Shown here piece by piece: positions 1 through 8,596 of a stretch of 64,000 nt of DNA (its first letter is position 1; the number at the start of each line of letters is the position of its first letter). Source of the stretch: an uncultured Aeriscardovia sp. (lineage in GTDB: Bacteria > Actinomycetota > Actinomycetes > Actinomycetales > Bifidobacteriaceae); NCBI GenBank assembly GCA_903789525.1, contig CAIFER010000001.1:434001-498000 (forward strand), read 5' to 3'. The notes under the pieces are model-generated. The model ran no database searches. It was not told where the DNA came from and saw only the letters and a list, made by a program, of their open reading frames with translations. Position numbers and translations under genes: made by a program.

Positions 1-505
1 TCCGGCGCTTCTGTCGGACTTCTGCACTTGCCGTCAGCAGGACGCGTACTTGCGCTCGTGGGGCAACAACAGTTGTGATATCTCGTCCTTCGGCGATAAT
101 GCCTCGACCGTGTGAGAACGAATCTTCGTCCTTCTGGCGTTCAATCTCACGGCGTTGCGCTTCGATGAGGACAGAACGAACTGACGGGATCGATGAGACG
201 ACGGATACGTGTGAGGAAACGTCGTGTGAGCGAATCTCTTCAGTAATGTCAATGCCATCGGCGCTGACATGTGGATGCTCAGGATCGACAGAAATGGAAA
301 AGTGGTTGCCCATGAAGAGGTCGTGGACGGCATGCGCAACGGCTGGGGCATCGGACAGATCAACGTGCGTATGCAAGCACCACCACGTTGCTGCACGGTA
401 CATCGCACCCGTATCCAGATAAGCGAGCGAATATTCTGACGCGAGACGAGTTGAAACCGTCGATTTACCTACACCTGCTGGGCCATCAATTGCAACGGTA
501 ATCAC
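1..505 (-). CDS. cmk: Cytidylate kinase domain, 3' end cut off by window
   Basis: The first ~168 residues are visible. They open with a P-loop typical of CMP kinases (AIDGPAGVGKST, about residues 5-16), followed by YLDTGAMYRA, which forms part of the CMP-binding region, and GRGIIAEGRDITTVVAP, the family's EGRD block. CMP kinase phosphorylates CMP and dCMP with ATP in the cytosol. The start is a GTG whose bases overlap the TGA stop of the upstream pseudouridine synthase gene (GTGA), with GGAGGTTGGA as ribosome binding site, so the two are translationally coupled. In bifidobacteria this domain is commonly fused to the GTPase Der; the fusion cannot be checked here because the rest lies outside the window. 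Confidence 0.93.
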   Translation of the reverse strand, partial: MITVAIDGPAGVGKSTVSTRLASEYSLAYLDTGAMYRAATWWCLHTHVDLSDAPAVAHAVHDLFMGNHFSISVDPEHPHVSADGIDITEEIRSHDVSSHVSVVSSIPSVRSVLIEAQRREIERQKDEDSFSHGRGIIAEGRDITTVVAPRAQVRVLLTASAEVRQKRR

Positions 506-1446
506 AGTCCAACCTCCTCTTCCAGTTGCTTCACTTCAGAGAGCTTCAAGACCCGGTACGAACCTGGGTGAATGCCTTCGACGCTAATAGGTCCTATCTT
601 TGTGCGGATCAGCCGATAAACCGGGTAACCGACGGCGTCAAACATGCGACGCACGATGCGATTTTTCCCCGAATGCAAAACGACTTTCACCGTTGCATGT
701 TCACGATTGCCACCGAGAATGACAGCGTGGTCGAAATGGATCCACCCGTCTTTGAGATGTACTCCCTCACTGACCATGCGTCTGACAGTGCTCGTGGAGA
801 TATCCCCACTAACAGAGGCAACGTACGTTTTCTCGATCTCATAGCGAGGATGCATGACGTGCTCAGCAAGCTCACCATCATCGGTCATGAGAATGAGTCC
901 TTCAGAATCGTAATCAAGACGACCCATGTGGAAAATACGACGGTAACCGTCACCAATAATGTCCCTGAGCGTCCAACGGCCTTGCGGATCATCCATGGTT
1001 GAGAGGACTTTCGTTGGCTTATTGACTGCAAGTGTCACGTGCCTGTCATTTATGTGGACACGTGATCCGTCCACCTTGATCGTCTGTTTTTGAGGAAAGA
1101 CGCGGTATCCCAGTTGAGTGACGAGTGCGTCGTCAACTTCAACACGGCCGTCTGTGATCATTTGTTCGCACTTGCGCCGTGAACCATATCCGGCTTGGGC
1201 AAGAACTTTCTGCAAACGCACGCCTTCAACAGCTTCAGATGGATTCGTTCCATGTGAACCTGGGTCTATGACATTCCTCACATGTTCAAAACGCGATTCT
1301 TTGCCTGGAATGTAATGGCGGTTCTGCTGTGAAGCCCCGTGAAAACCGTGCGCGTACCGATGATTGGCGTGATTGTGTTGATTATTTCGATTGTGCTGAT
1401 GCGATCCGCTGTGCTCGCGGAGTGCATGTGAATATGCGTGTGGCAT
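502..1446 (-). CDS. rluB: 23S rRNA/ribosomal large subunit pseudouridine synthase, RluB/RsuA family
   Basis: A 314-residue protein. An S4 RNA-binding domain starts at VRLQKVLAQAGYGSRRK. The RsuA/RluB-type synthase domain carries the motif GRLDYDSEGLILMT, whose first Asp is the catalytic residue; GKNRIVRRMFDAVG near the C-terminus is also typical. It would isomerise a uridine in 23S rRNA. The reading frame is open further upstream (to 1620), but the ATG at 1446 is chosen because GGGAG precedes it. That leaves a ~48-residue leader before the S4 domain that is strongly enriched in His and Asn and looks disordered. Neighbour cmk overlaps its stop; an aquaporin gene is divergent. Exact target nucleotide is not deducible. 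Confidence 0.9.
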   Translation of the reverse strand: MPHAYSHALREHSGSHQHNRNNQHNHANHRYAHGFHGASQQNRHYIPGKESRFEHVRNVIDPGSHGTNPSEAVEGVRLQKVLAQAGYGSRRKCEQMITDGRVEVDDALVTQLGYRVFPQKQTIKVDGSRVHINDRHVTLAVNKPTKVLSTMDDPQGRWTLRDIIGDGYRRIFHMGRLDYDSEGLILMTDDGELAEHVMHPRYEIEKTYVASVSGDISTSTVRRMVSEGVHLKDGWIHFDHAVILGGNREHATVKVVLHSGKNRIVRRMFDAVGYPVYRLIRTKIGPISVEGIHPGSYRVLKLSEVKQLEEEVGL

Positions 1447-1640
1447 CGTTCTCCCAACGTGACCATTGCACACGCTTGACTGTGTGCTCCAAGAATGAAA
1501 ATGGATACATCTGGTCAAGCTTTGCTCATTATTGATGCGATTTTCTTGCGGTTTTTGAGCGTTCGCACAGCCCCTCTTGCTAAGCTGGAGGACTGTAAAG
1601 AACGACTTCAAAAGTCGCAATCAAATCAAAGGACAATTAT

Positions 1641-2774
1641 ATGTCACAATCATCTCCTTCAAAACAGTCCACGGCTGTTGCCTCTGGGCTGAAAGACAAG
1701 CTGGTGACGCGTTCTCTCGCTGAGCTAGCTGGAACGTTCTTTGCCGTTGCAATCGTGCTGTTCGGCGGAGCATGGGGTTCCGTGAGCGGTTCTTCGCTCG
1801 TCGTTCTCATCCTCGCCTCGCTCGTTGGCTATGGTGTTGCAGCAGCATTGTTTGGCCGTGTTTCCGGTGGGCACTTCAATCCTGCCGTGACGTTGGCTGC
1901 TGCTCTGAGCGGTCGTATCGGCTGGCTTGATGCTCTGTGCTATGTGATCGCACAGGTGATTGGTGGTATTATCGCCGCCGCCCTGCTTCTGCCGATTTTC
2001 CCGTCCGTTGTTGAAGCTATGAGCCAAGCTTCTCAACAAGCGCAATCGCGGATGACCGATGCTGTTCTGTGGCAAATTGTGGTGAATCGATACGGTACAT
2101 CACAGGTTCGTGTCACTTCAAACGTGCAGATGGCGATCATCGTTGAATTCATTGGCGCTTTGATTGTCGTCTCTGCAGTTGTCTCTGCACTCCGCCCAGA
2201 TGGGACGACGCGCCGCGTGTTCCCTCTTGCTTCTGCGTTTGGCTATGCAGCAGGCGCTGTCATCACTGGTATGGTGACTGGTGCTGGTCTGAATCCTGCT
2301 CGTTCAACTGGCGCGGCGATTTTCGCGCAAATTCGTGGCGTTCATGATGCACTTTCTCAGCTGTGGATCTTCTGGCTTGTCCCACTTCTGGCCGGAGCAA
2401 TTGTCGGTCTCGTTCTCGCAATTGTTCAAAGTGGATCTGCGCCACTGAAGCACACGGTTCCTCAGACGCCGCAGGATCACCACGATGACATCACCCTTGA
2501 TTCAAAGTCTGATGCACAGTTGACGAAGGATTCTGAAAATATTTCAGCTGCTTCAGACGTGAGCTTGAAGAATGCTGCACATCGTGTGTCGATGGATCAG
2601 AAGGCTTCGCATACAGATGATGAGCGCGATATTGCCGATTTCAACACTGTGATCAAGCAAGATACCGACAATAAGTCTTCTGAGCTCGAAGCCGAAAAGG
2701 AAGCATCAGAGCGCAATGACTCTTCCTCTGACTCCGATACGAATATCGATTATGTTGTGAAGAAGGAAAGCTGA
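1641..2774 (+). CDS. Aquaporin / MIP family channel with long acidic C-terminal tail
   Basis: A membrane channel of the major intrinsic protein family, 377 residues. The two half-helix signatures are present: GGHFNPAVT (NPA at residues 80-82) and GAGLNPARS (NPA at 218-220), the second followed by the selectivity-filter Arg. About six hydrophobic segments fill residues 20-265. Residues ~270-377 form a hydrophilic tail rich in Ser, Asp, Glu and Lys, not needed for the channel fold. It should pass water or small solutes such as glycerol; the sequence does not decide which. ATG at 1641 follows AAAGGA at good spacing. It is transcribed away from rluB and ends at a stem-loop shared with the opposing gene. 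Confidence 0.88.
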   Translation: MSQSSPSKQSTAVASGLKDKLVTRSLAELAGTFFAVAIVLFGGAWGSVSGSSLVVLILASLVGYGVAAALFGRVSGGHFNPAVTLAAALSGRIGWLDALCYVIAQVIGGIIAAALLLPIFPSVVEAMSQASQQAQSRMTDAVLWQIVVNRYGTSQVRVTSNVQMAIIVEFIGALIVVSAVVSALRPDGTTRRVFPLASAFGYAAGAVITGMVTGAGLNPARSTGAAIFAQIRGVHDALSQLWIFWLVPLLAGAIVGLVLAIVQSGSAPLKHTVPQTPQDHHDDITLDSKSDAQLTKDSENISAASDVSLKNAAHRVSMDQKASHTDDERDIADFNTVIKQDTDNKSSELEAEKEASERNDSSSDSDTNIDYVVKKES

Positions 2775-2852
2775 GTTGTAAGGCTAATTAGGTAAAGCCT
2801 TAAAAGCCTTGATAATAAAGCTTCTTCTCCACCATTGGTGAAAGACATAACC

Positions 2853-2908
2853 GAAAAAAACAAGTGGACAGATGATGGTACTTACCGTCACCTGCCCACT
2901 TTCTTTTG
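2853..2908. terminator. Bidirectional terminator between aquaporin and DUF3017 genes
   Basis: Arms 2862-2880 and 2883-2901 are complementary over 19 positions. The minus-strand transcript runs into seven U residues (A-run 2854-2860), the plus-strand transcript into a U-rich tract (2900-2907). The three imperfect positions give two G-U wobbles on the minus strand but A-C mismatches on the plus strand, so the structure should be stronger for the minus-strand transcript. Confidence 0.8.
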
Positions 2909-2935
2909 CTTGACTGTTTCTTTTGCTTTCTCTCT

Positions 2936-3379
2936 TTACCGCGTGATCCACAAGATACTGAGATATGTTCCGTACAAGCCAATTGCGAGTCCATATCCGA
3001 TAATGACATCGAACGCTCGAGAACGGATTTTCCATGGACTACGATCACCCGCACAGAGCCGGACTGTCGCAACAATGGCACAGAGCAAGCAAATTATTGC
3101 CGTTGCAATACCAAACTGATGGCACAGAGCGAAGATACACACAATAACAAGGACGAAAGCAACACCCCACTCGAACCACGGCTTACCCTCATTCGCCTCA
3201 GAAACGAACGGGTGCTCTTGACCGGTAATATGCGAAACCTCTTCCTTCATCGGTTTGCCCGCTTCAGGATTGACAGACTCGCCATTCTCCTCGTCTTCGA
3301 GTTTTTCTAGCTTCTGTTCTTCCTTTCGTTCTTCTTTCTGTTCTTTCATCTGTCGCGCACTAGTTTGTTGCTTGTTCAT
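2936..3379 (-). CDS. DUF3017-type small membrane protein
   Basis: A 147-residue protein. The first ~70 residues are highly charged (Lys/Glu-rich, probable coiled coil or disordered). Residues ~80-147 contain three hydrophobic segments and the block WKIRSRAFDVIIGYGLAIGL, which resembles the conserved R-S-R-x-x-D-V region of actinobacterial DUF3017 membrane proteins. Function is unknown in this family. The ATG at 3379 overlaps the end of the upstream membrane protein gene by 20 bases, so the two are probably co-translated; an in-frame GTG at 3397 is an alternative start. A strong terminator follows. Confidence 0.7.
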   Translation of the reverse strand: MNKQQTSARQMKEQKEERKEEQKLEKLEDEENGESVNPEAGKPMKEEVSHITGQEHPFVSEANEGKPWFEWGVAFVLVIVCIFALCHQFGIATAIICLLCAIVATVRLCAGDRSPWKIRSRAFDVIIGYGLAIGLYGTYLSILWITR

Positions 3380-4718
3380 GTTTCTCAGTTCTCTCACGCT
3401 TTTCCACTACTGCAGACTTTTTGAATTTCGCCTGCTTGTGTCCCCTCACGTACCGAATAATTGCTTGACTTCCTACGATCAATACTCCAGCAATGACATA
3501 CCCCAGCAAAATCGGCCGCAGCAATGGCGCAAAACTCTGCGAGAATGATAGTCCGACAGTGACGAGCTTCCCGGTACCCAGTGAGCCGATGGAAACCATC
3601 ATCCAGATCCACAAAACAAGCGCTACGGCGATTGATGCCGAGATGAAGGAGTACAGGGATTCGACCGCAGTTGCAGCAATGCTGTCATGAATTGACACGT
3701 GTCTCATCAGAACGATCAGAGCGACGATCCCCGCACACAGACCCGGCAAGATCATCAGAAGTGTGCGAAGAGCTGGCGAATGCAGCGGTTGAGGAATAAT
3801 ACCAAAAATCGGGAAGAGAGGAAGAGCATGAGTAGTGACCGATGTCAGCGAAACTGATCCGGCTTGTCCAATGGTAAAGACGCCACCGCTCATCCACCCC
3901 AGAACCGCAATCTGAAGATTTGGAAGCCACGCAATCGACAAAATCACCAGAAGAACCGCAGCTACGCTTTGCAATCCATCCGACATCCCTAGGGCATACA
4001 CGATGTTCATCACAGACGAAAATCGCGAGCAAAAGAGCCATATGAGGGCAACTGTACTCAGCGAAAGCAGAACTATGACAGTCAATTGAACAAGGTGGAC
4101 GGCAATCACGAGGCCTCGCACTAAGTGCTCACCACCCAGTTCCTGTGCCCATTGACGAATATGGGACTGAAGTGTGGATGCGTATTGAATTGCTATTGCG
4201 ATAATTCCGAGAAGAAATGAATGAAGGAGCACATCGATAGAATTCCATGACAGTGATGATGACGCGCTGTCAGTGATGAGGAACCAGCCTGCGATCCAGA
4301 CCGCGAGTGACACGCACACACACGTTACCCGAAGTGGAAGAGAAAGACGCTGACGCGATGAATGGGTGCGGATGAAAAGACGATCCATCCACACCCATAT
4401 GGCAATATCAACGAGTGTGAAAAGCAGCGCCGGAATACCGAATAGTAGTCCAGAAAATGTGTAGGTGACTCCTAAGCCGGAGAGCATGAGAGCAACGGCC
4501 CCGTCCAGAGCGGTATCTGCCCCGACATGTGATGGAAGAGACGTTCCTGTGACAATGACCAAGCCAGAATACAAAAATGCGATAAAGGCAAGGATTGCAA
4601 CAGAAATAAACGGTGCAGCACAGGAACGGAGGAACTCATGAAAGAAGAGACGAGCGAGACCGGTATGTGTTCTATTCTTTCTAGTTGATTGGTTCTCGGC
4701 CGATTGCATACTATTCAT
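3360..4718 (-). CDS. Polytopic membrane protein, DUF6350 type
   Basis: A 452-residue integral membrane protein with around nine to ten hydrophobic segments, starting near residue 30 and ending at about residue 430, then a short basic tail (KFKKSAVVEKRERTEK). Length, topology and the pairing with a DUF3017 gene match the DUF6350 proteins of actinobacteria, sometimes annotated as cell-division membrane proteins; no biochemical role is established and none is visible in the sequence. ATG at 4718 is preceded by AAAGGAGG with 7-base spacing, which excludes the TTG immediately upstream. It overlaps the following DUF3017 gene. Confidence 0.72.
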   Translation of the reverse strand: MNSMQSAENQSTRKNRTHTGLARLFFHEFLRSCAAPFISVAILAFIAFLYSGLVIVTGTSLPSHVGADTALDGAVALMLSGLGVTYTFSGLLFGIPALLFTLVDIAIWVWMDRLFIRTHSSRQRLSLPLRVTCVCVSLAVWIAGWFLITDSASSSLSWNSIDVLLHSFLLGIIAIAIQYASTLQSHIRQWAQELGGEHLVRGLVIAVHLVQLTVIVLLSLSTVALIWLFCSRFSSVMNIVYALGMSDGLQSVAAVLLVILSIAWLPNLQIAVLGWMSGGVFTIGQAGSVSLTSVTTHALPLFPIFGIIPQPLHSPALRTLLMILPGLCAGIVALIVLMRHVSIHDSIAATAVESLYSFISASIAVALVLWIWMMVSIGSLGTGKLVTVGLSFSQSFAPLLRPILLGYVIAGVLIVGSQAIIRYVRGHKQAKFKKSAVVEKRERTEKHEQATN

Positions 4719-4775
4719 CAACCAGCCTCCTTTGCTCTCAGCCCTCAGGATTCTGCCGCATTCTTTACGATTCCA

Positions 4776-5378
4776 TTATGCAGGCATTGAGATGAGGCTG
4801 CTATATGGCTTATCCCCGAGCTTGCCATGGCCGTTGAGACCGTTGAGTTCTACGACAAACTCAAAGCCGGCAACATCTGCGCCCGCGCGTTCGATGAGCT
4901 TTTGCGCAGCTTGAGCTGATCCACCGGTTGCAATGAGATCGTCGACAATCAGCACATGAGAACCAGCAGGGATGATACCCTTCTCGATCTCGATAGCAGC
5001 TTTGCCATATTCCAATCCATATGTTTGTTTCAGCGTCTCTGGCGGTAGTTTTCCAGCTTTTCGGAATGAAACGAAGCCTTTGTGAAGTTTCAAAGCCAGT
5101 GGAGCACCAATCAGGAACCCACGCGACTCCAAGCCTCCCACATAATCGATGTGGTCTGCCGGGACAGGAAGGTTATCAACAAGAGCATCAATGAGATCAG
5201 AAAAGGTATCACCATTGTTCAGAACCGGAATGAAATCCCTGAATTTAATCCCTTTCGCTGGAAAATCAGGAATTGTGCGCATGAGCGAAAGAATGCGCTG
5301 AGCCTTGCGTGTTCCCAGTTTTGCAAGACCTTCAATAGTGACATCCTGATGTGATGCATTGTTTAAAGATTCAGCCAT
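4776..5378 (-). CDS. apt: Adenine phosphoribosyltransferase
   Basis: A 200-residue type I phosphoribosyltransferase. The PRPP-binding loop VLIVDDLIATGGSAQAA (from about residue 142) is intact, and FRDFIPVLNNGDTF plus GGLESRGFLIGAPLA are typical of Apt. It converts adenine and PRPP to AMP in purine salvage. About 25 residues precede the usual family start. The ATG has no strong ribosome binding site. A terminator separates it from yajC upstream, so it should have its own promoter, and its leader contains a stem-loop (5415-5436). In many actinobacteria apt lies near the yajC/sec and ruv genes, as here. Confidence 0.95.
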   Translation of the reverse strand: MAESLNNASHQDVTIEGLAKLGTRKAQRILSLMRTIPDFPAKGIKFRDFIPVLNNGDTFSDLIDALVDNLPVPADHIDYVGGLESRGFLIGAPLALKLHKGFVSFRKAGKLPPETLKQTYGLEYGKAAIEIEKGIIPAGSHVLIVDDLIATGGSAQAAQKLIERAGADVAGFEFVVELNGLNGHGKLGDKPYSSLISMPA

Positions 5379-5414
5379 AAGAAAGACACTGTCCGTTCAA
5401 TTGATAAAACGATG

Positions 5415-5436
5415 GATCAGTTTGAGAGAACTGACC
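5415..5436 (-). promoter_or_regulatory. Stem-loop in apt leader
   Basis: GGTCAGTT and AACTGATC can pair over eight positions (one G-U) around a six-base loop, 37 bases upstream of the apt start. It may be a leader structure or an operator; no purine riboswitch core is visible. Confidence 0.4.
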
Positions 5437-5497
5437 TTCGCTTCCTACCCTTTACACAGTAAGACACTGCACCATTCACAGTGATGAAAAGGAAGAA

Positions 5498-5526
5498 AGG
5501 CACCCTTCTGAATATAAAGAGTGCCT
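5498..5526 (-). terminator. Rho-independent terminator after yajC
   Basis: On the minus strand a ten-base stem (AGGCACTCTT / AAGGGTGCCT, one G-U pair) is followed by a U-rich tract. It lies 22 bases past the yajC stop and ends the ruv-yajC transcript. Confidence 0.75.
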
Positions 5527-5547
5527 CTCTGCCTGTGTATTCTCACA

Positions 5548-6018
5548 TCAATCAGATGACGACTGCGACGAGTCTGATTGAGTATCTGTTGATTGAGTAT
5601 CTGCCGATTGCACATCAGCTGACTGACCGTCTGATGAAGTGTGAGTATTTTCAGACGAGCCGTCAGACGCATTGCTGTTTTCAGATGCGTTGTTATCTTC
5701 ATCAGCGTAATGAGGGATCACCGGCGGCTTGACAATAGCCTGGATGCGCCAGCGGGACAGCGAACCTTCAGAATCGATCACCACTTGATCATGTGCTGGA
5801 TCGGCTTCTTTGATCGTGCCAAGGAGACCAGAGACGGTTGCAACCTTATCCCCTGGCTTCAGATTGTTACGCCAGTCATCGCGCTGCTGCTGCGTCTTCT
5901 TCTGCTTACGCGAAGACAGCCACATCATCACGATGAGAGCTACGATCAGGATAATCATGAAAATTTCCATGCCAAAGCCAGAACCTGAACGAGCTTGGCG
6001 TGCAGCTGCGAGGATCAT
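5548..6018 (-). CDS. yajC: Preprotein translocase subunit YajC
   Basis: A 156-residue protein with one N-terminal transmembrane segment (MEIFMIILIVALIVMMWL, about residues 17-34) followed by the YajC core LKPGDKVATVSGLLGTIKE. YajC associates with the SecDF part of the Sec translocase. From about residue 110 the protein turns into a Ser/Asp/Gln/Thr-rich tail with short repeats of the type S-A-D-V-Q and S-T-D-T-Q, encoded by near-identical short DNA repeats. No secD or secF gene follows in this window; the next gene downstream is apt. ATG at 6018 has AGGAAAG upstream. Confidence 0.9.
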   Translation of the reverse strand: MILAAARQARSGSGFGMEIFMIILIVALIVMMWLSSRKQKKTQQQRDDWRNNLKPGDKVATVSGLLGTIKEADPAHDQVVIDSEGSLSRWRIQAIVKPPVIPHYADEDNNASENSNASDGSSENTHTSSDGQSADVQSADTQSTDTQSDSSQSSSD

Positions 6019-6088
6019 ACGAACTTCTTTCCTGTCGTGAACACTGATTCACACAACGAACAGTGGCATTTTATCGGTTGTGACGGAC

Positions 6089-7258
6089 TCAATCGATATC
6101 AAGCGTTGCAGGAGGAACTTTCCCCATGTGCTTCCACGCTTTCTTCGTTGCTACGCGACCTTGTGGTGTCCGCATAATAAAGTGCTCACGCACCAAATAA
6201 GGCTCACACACTGTTTCGATTGTTTCGGCCTCTTCACCGACCATCGCGGCAAGATTGTTTAGACCAACAGGGCCACCGTGGAAGCTGTTGATAAGTGCAT
6301 CCAGAACAGAGAGATCAAGCCGATTGAGTCCTTCTTTGTCGACCTGGTACAGATCCAGCGCTGAACGAACAGCTGATAATGTGATTTCAGGGAGATTGTG
6401 AACGACTCCCCAATCACGAACACGACGCAGAAGTCGGTTTGCAATACGAGGTGTTCCCCGAGAACGCAGCGAGAGCTCTTTAGCAGCAGATGGAACGATC
6501 TTCACTCCCAATACTTTCGCAGATCGCTGGATAACCTTTTGCAATTCTTCCGGTGGATAATAATCAAGATTTGCAGTAAAGCCAAATCGGGCACGCAACG
6601 GGGCTGGAAGCATACCTTCACGCGTTGTTGCACCTATCGCTGTAAAACGTGGAAGAGTGAGTGGAATTGAAGATGCCCCCGGGCCCTTGCCGACAACAAC
6701 ATCGACGCGGAAGTCTTCCATTGCGATGTACAGCAACTCTTCTGCGGCACGCGGAAGACGATGGATCTCATCGATGAAAAGAACTTCTCCCTCTTCGAGC
6801 GATGAAAGGATACTCGCCAAATCGCCTGCATGCTGAATCGCTGGACCTGACGTCACGCGAATGGGAACATCAAGCTCATGCGCCACAATCATGGCAAGCG
6901 TTGTTTTGCCTAGTCCTGGAGGCCCCGCAAGCAGAATATGATCGGGCGGCACATGACACTTGCGTGCTGCTTCCAAGAAGAGTCGCAGTTGCTCCTTGAG
7001 ACGCGGCTGTCCGACAAAGGAGTCCAACGTATTCGGACGCAAGACCTCCTCGCTGATGGTCTCGCCTTCTTGTGGTTGTGCCGAAACGGTCTGCAGCGAC
7101 TTTTCTGATGCGCCCGTATTCATCGTGGGTGCGACACCGCCATCTAGTTCGTTACCGTGAGCTGCATCCAAACCCGGTGCCTGTGCCCACGCATCAGAAG
7201 ATGAAAGCCGAGGAGAAGTGCTCCTGCGACGGCGAGATGCTCTCCGTCTGATAACCAT
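6089..7258 (-). CDS. ruvB: Holliday junction branch-migration ATPase RuvB, with N-terminal extension
   Basis: A 389-residue AAA+ ATPase. Walker A is [10 protein letters not shown] (about 111-120), Walker [11 protein letters not shown] (about 157), the arginine-finger region [18 protein letters not shown] is present, and the C-terminal winged helix ends with [20 protein letters not shown]. RuvB hexamers drive branch migration with RuvA. The ATG at 7258 is supported by GGGAGGGG six bases upstream, inside the end of ruvA. It yields ~70 residues ahead of the conserved [11 protein letters not shown] block; the first 16 are very Arg-rich. An internal ATG at 7123 would give a near-canonical length but has no comparable ribosome binding site that I noted. 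Part of a ruvC-ruvA-ruvB-yajC run. Confidence 0.95.
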   Translation of the reverse strand: MVIRRRASRRRRSTSPRLSSSDAWAQAPGLDAAHGNELDGGVAPTMNTGASEKSLQTVSAQPQEGETISEEVLRPNTLDSFVGQPRLKEQLRLFLEAARKCHVPPDHILLAGPPGLGKTTLAMIVAHELDVPIRVTSGPAIQHAGDLASILSSLEEGEVLFIDEIHRLPRAAEELLYIAMEDFRVDVVVGKGPGASSIPLTLPRFTAIGATTREGMLPAPLRARFGFTANLDYYPPEELQKVIQRSAKVLGVKIVPSAAKELSLRSRGTPRIANRLLRRVRDWGVVHNLPEITLSAVRSALDLYQVDKEGLNRLDLSVLDALINSFHGGPVGLNNLAAMVGEEAETIETVCEPYLVREHFIMRTPQGRVATKKAWKHMGKVPPATLDID

Positions 7259-7260
7259 TG

Positions 7261-7869
7261 TTAACCCCTCCCTAAGCTGGCCAACGACTCGCGCAATACT
7301 GTGCTTACGCTTTTCTCTGGGATATCATCCTCGAACGAATGACTGCGCATAACTTGCTCAACAGCTTCGCGTGACTCGTCTTGAGCAAATCCCAACGAGC
7401 ACAATCCTTCGATCACTTGACGCATGCGAGGCGGAGTTGTCTGCTCATTTGCTTTTGCATTCGGCTTATCTTGAGCAATGACACCCGCCAGCTCAACAAT
7501 GATCTTTCGTGCTCCGCGAGCTCCAACACCCTTTGCCCGCGTGAGCGCTGTGACATCGCTATGGGCAATTGCTGACCGTAAACCATCTTCTCCACATGCA
7601 GAAATCAGTGAGAGGGCAGCGCGTGGGCCGACTCCGGAGACCTTTTGCAGACGCACGAACATTTCTTTTTCGCCTGGCGTGCTCAATCCGTACAAGGCGA
7701 TACCGTCTTGTGAGACAACAAGATGTGTGTACACCGTGAGCTCATGCCCAGCATGAAAGCGGCTCAATTCCGACGATGGCATGCGAACTTGATAACCGAC
7801 TCCTCCGACGTCAAGAATAATGGAATCGGCCTCAACATCTGCCACCGTTCCACGCAGACGAGCAATCAC
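7261..7869 (-). CDS. ruvA: Holliday junction DNA-binding protein RuvA
   Basis: A 202-residue protein of normal RuvA length. The N-terminal OB fold begins [28 protein letters not shown]; the helix-hairpin-helix region includes [17 protein letters not shown] and [16 protein letters not shown]; a C-terminal domain III contacts RuvB. It binds four-way junctions and loads RuvB. The start is GTG at 7869, with AGGAGG six bases upstream. A perfect LexA-type palindrome and a -10-like element lie 60-90 bases upstream, so ruvA-ruvB probably have an SOS promoter separate from ruvC. Confidence 0.96.
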   Translation of the reverse strand: MIARLRGTVADVEADSIILDVGGVGYQVRMPSSELSRFHAGHELTVYTHLVVSQDGIALYGLSTPGEKEMFVRLQKVSGVGPRAALSLISACGEDGLRSAIAHSDVTALTRAKGVGARGARKIIVELAGVIAQDKPNAKANEQTTPPRMRQVIEGLCSLGFAQDESREAVEQVMRSHSFEDDIPEKSVSTVLRESLASLGRG

Positions 7870-7930
7870 TCCACACCTCCTATTTCTGCCAGCACAGCGT
7901 ATGCTCCTCCATGTTTTCCATTACACCTTT

Positions 7931-7936
7931 ATCATA
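7931..7936 (-). promoter_or_regulatory. Candidate -10 element of SOS promoter for ruvA
   Basis: TATGAT on the minus strand, about 62 bases upstream of the ruvA start. The LexA box lies just upstream, covering where a -35 element would sit. Confidence 0.45.
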
Positions 7937-7945
7937 CAGCAAGAA

Positions 7946-7961
7946 TCGAACAATTGTTCGA
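7946..7961. promoter_or_regulatory. LexA (SOS) box upstream of ruvA
   Basis: TCGAACAATTGTTCGA is a perfect 16-base palindrome and matches the Gram-positive/actinobacterial LexA consensus CGAAC-N4-GTTCG. It is 77 bases upstream of the ruvA GTG and downstream of the ruvC stop. Confidence 0.88.
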
Positions 7962-7968
7962 ATATTTC

Positions 7969-8556
7969 TCACATGCCACGTCCGCGCATATTACTTGCTT
8001 TGCGTTTGACTTTTTGCAGCTGAATCGTCCATTGCCGTTGAGCTGGTGTCAAATGCTGTTCACGCTCTCCCCCCATCAGCTCGCCGTTTGGATGGAGGGC
8101 ATGCGTAATAGCTTGTGCCAACGCATCAGCTGCATCTGGCGGTGTAGGAAGTTGAGATAAGTGCAATATCTTGGCAACCATCAGTTCCACTTGTGGTTTT
8201 CCGGCAACACCATTACCCGTCACAGCTAATTTGACTTGTGACGGTGTGTGAACCGCAACAGGAATATTGCGATCGGCCGCACCAACCATTGCAAGTCCAG
8301 CGACCATCGCGGTCCCTAAGACGGTGTTTGTATTGTGCTGAGCGAAGACCTGCTCAATGGAGACAACGTCTGGCGCGAATCGATCCATCTTTTCGTTCAG
8401 ACCACGCCAAATAGACAGAAGTCGAATGTCTTGCGAATCATGTGGACTCGAGCGTAGAACATCGACGTGAACAAAGGATAGTTGACGGTATTGGCCGACT
8501 TGGATGACACCAACTCCACACCGCGTCAAACCAGGATCAATTCCCATGATGATCAT
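7969..8556 (-). CDS. ruvC: Crossover junction endodeoxyribonuclease RuvC
   Basis: A 195-residue RNase H-fold nuclease that cleaves Holliday junctions. Acidic catalytic residues are in [11 protein letters not shown] (start), [10 protein letters not shown], and [14 protein letters not shown] near residue 150; the last block is the RuvC signature. The ATG at 8556 is chosen: AAGGA lies about nine bases upstream, and homologues begin just before the I-D-P-G motif. The frame is open a further 14 codons upstream. It precedes ruvA by 99 bases that hold the LexA box. A terminator lies upstream, after yebC, so ruvC is not simply a read-through cistron. Confidence 0.95.
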   Translation of the reverse strand: MIIMGIDPGLTRCGVGVIQVGQYRQLSFVHVDVLRSSPHDSQDIRLLSIWRGLNEKMDRFAPDVVSIEQVFAQHNTNTVLGTAMVAGLAMVGAADRNIPVAVHTPSQVKLAVTGNGVAGKPQVELMVAKILHLSQLPTPPDAADALAQAITHALHPNGELMGGEREQHLTPAQRQWTIQLQKVKRKASNMRGRGM

Positions 8557-8596
8557 GCGTACAAATCCTTCCTGCTCGGTTTTCCACAAAAGTCGC

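Noticed and set aside
34-408. Short minus-strand frame with ATG in the cmk region
   Set aside because: Out of frame with the cytidylate kinase, whose P-loop and EGRD motifs are clear from a GTG start at 505.
5379-5547. Purine riboswitch before apt
   Set aside because: The three-way junction core of purine riboswitches is not present; only one short hairpin.
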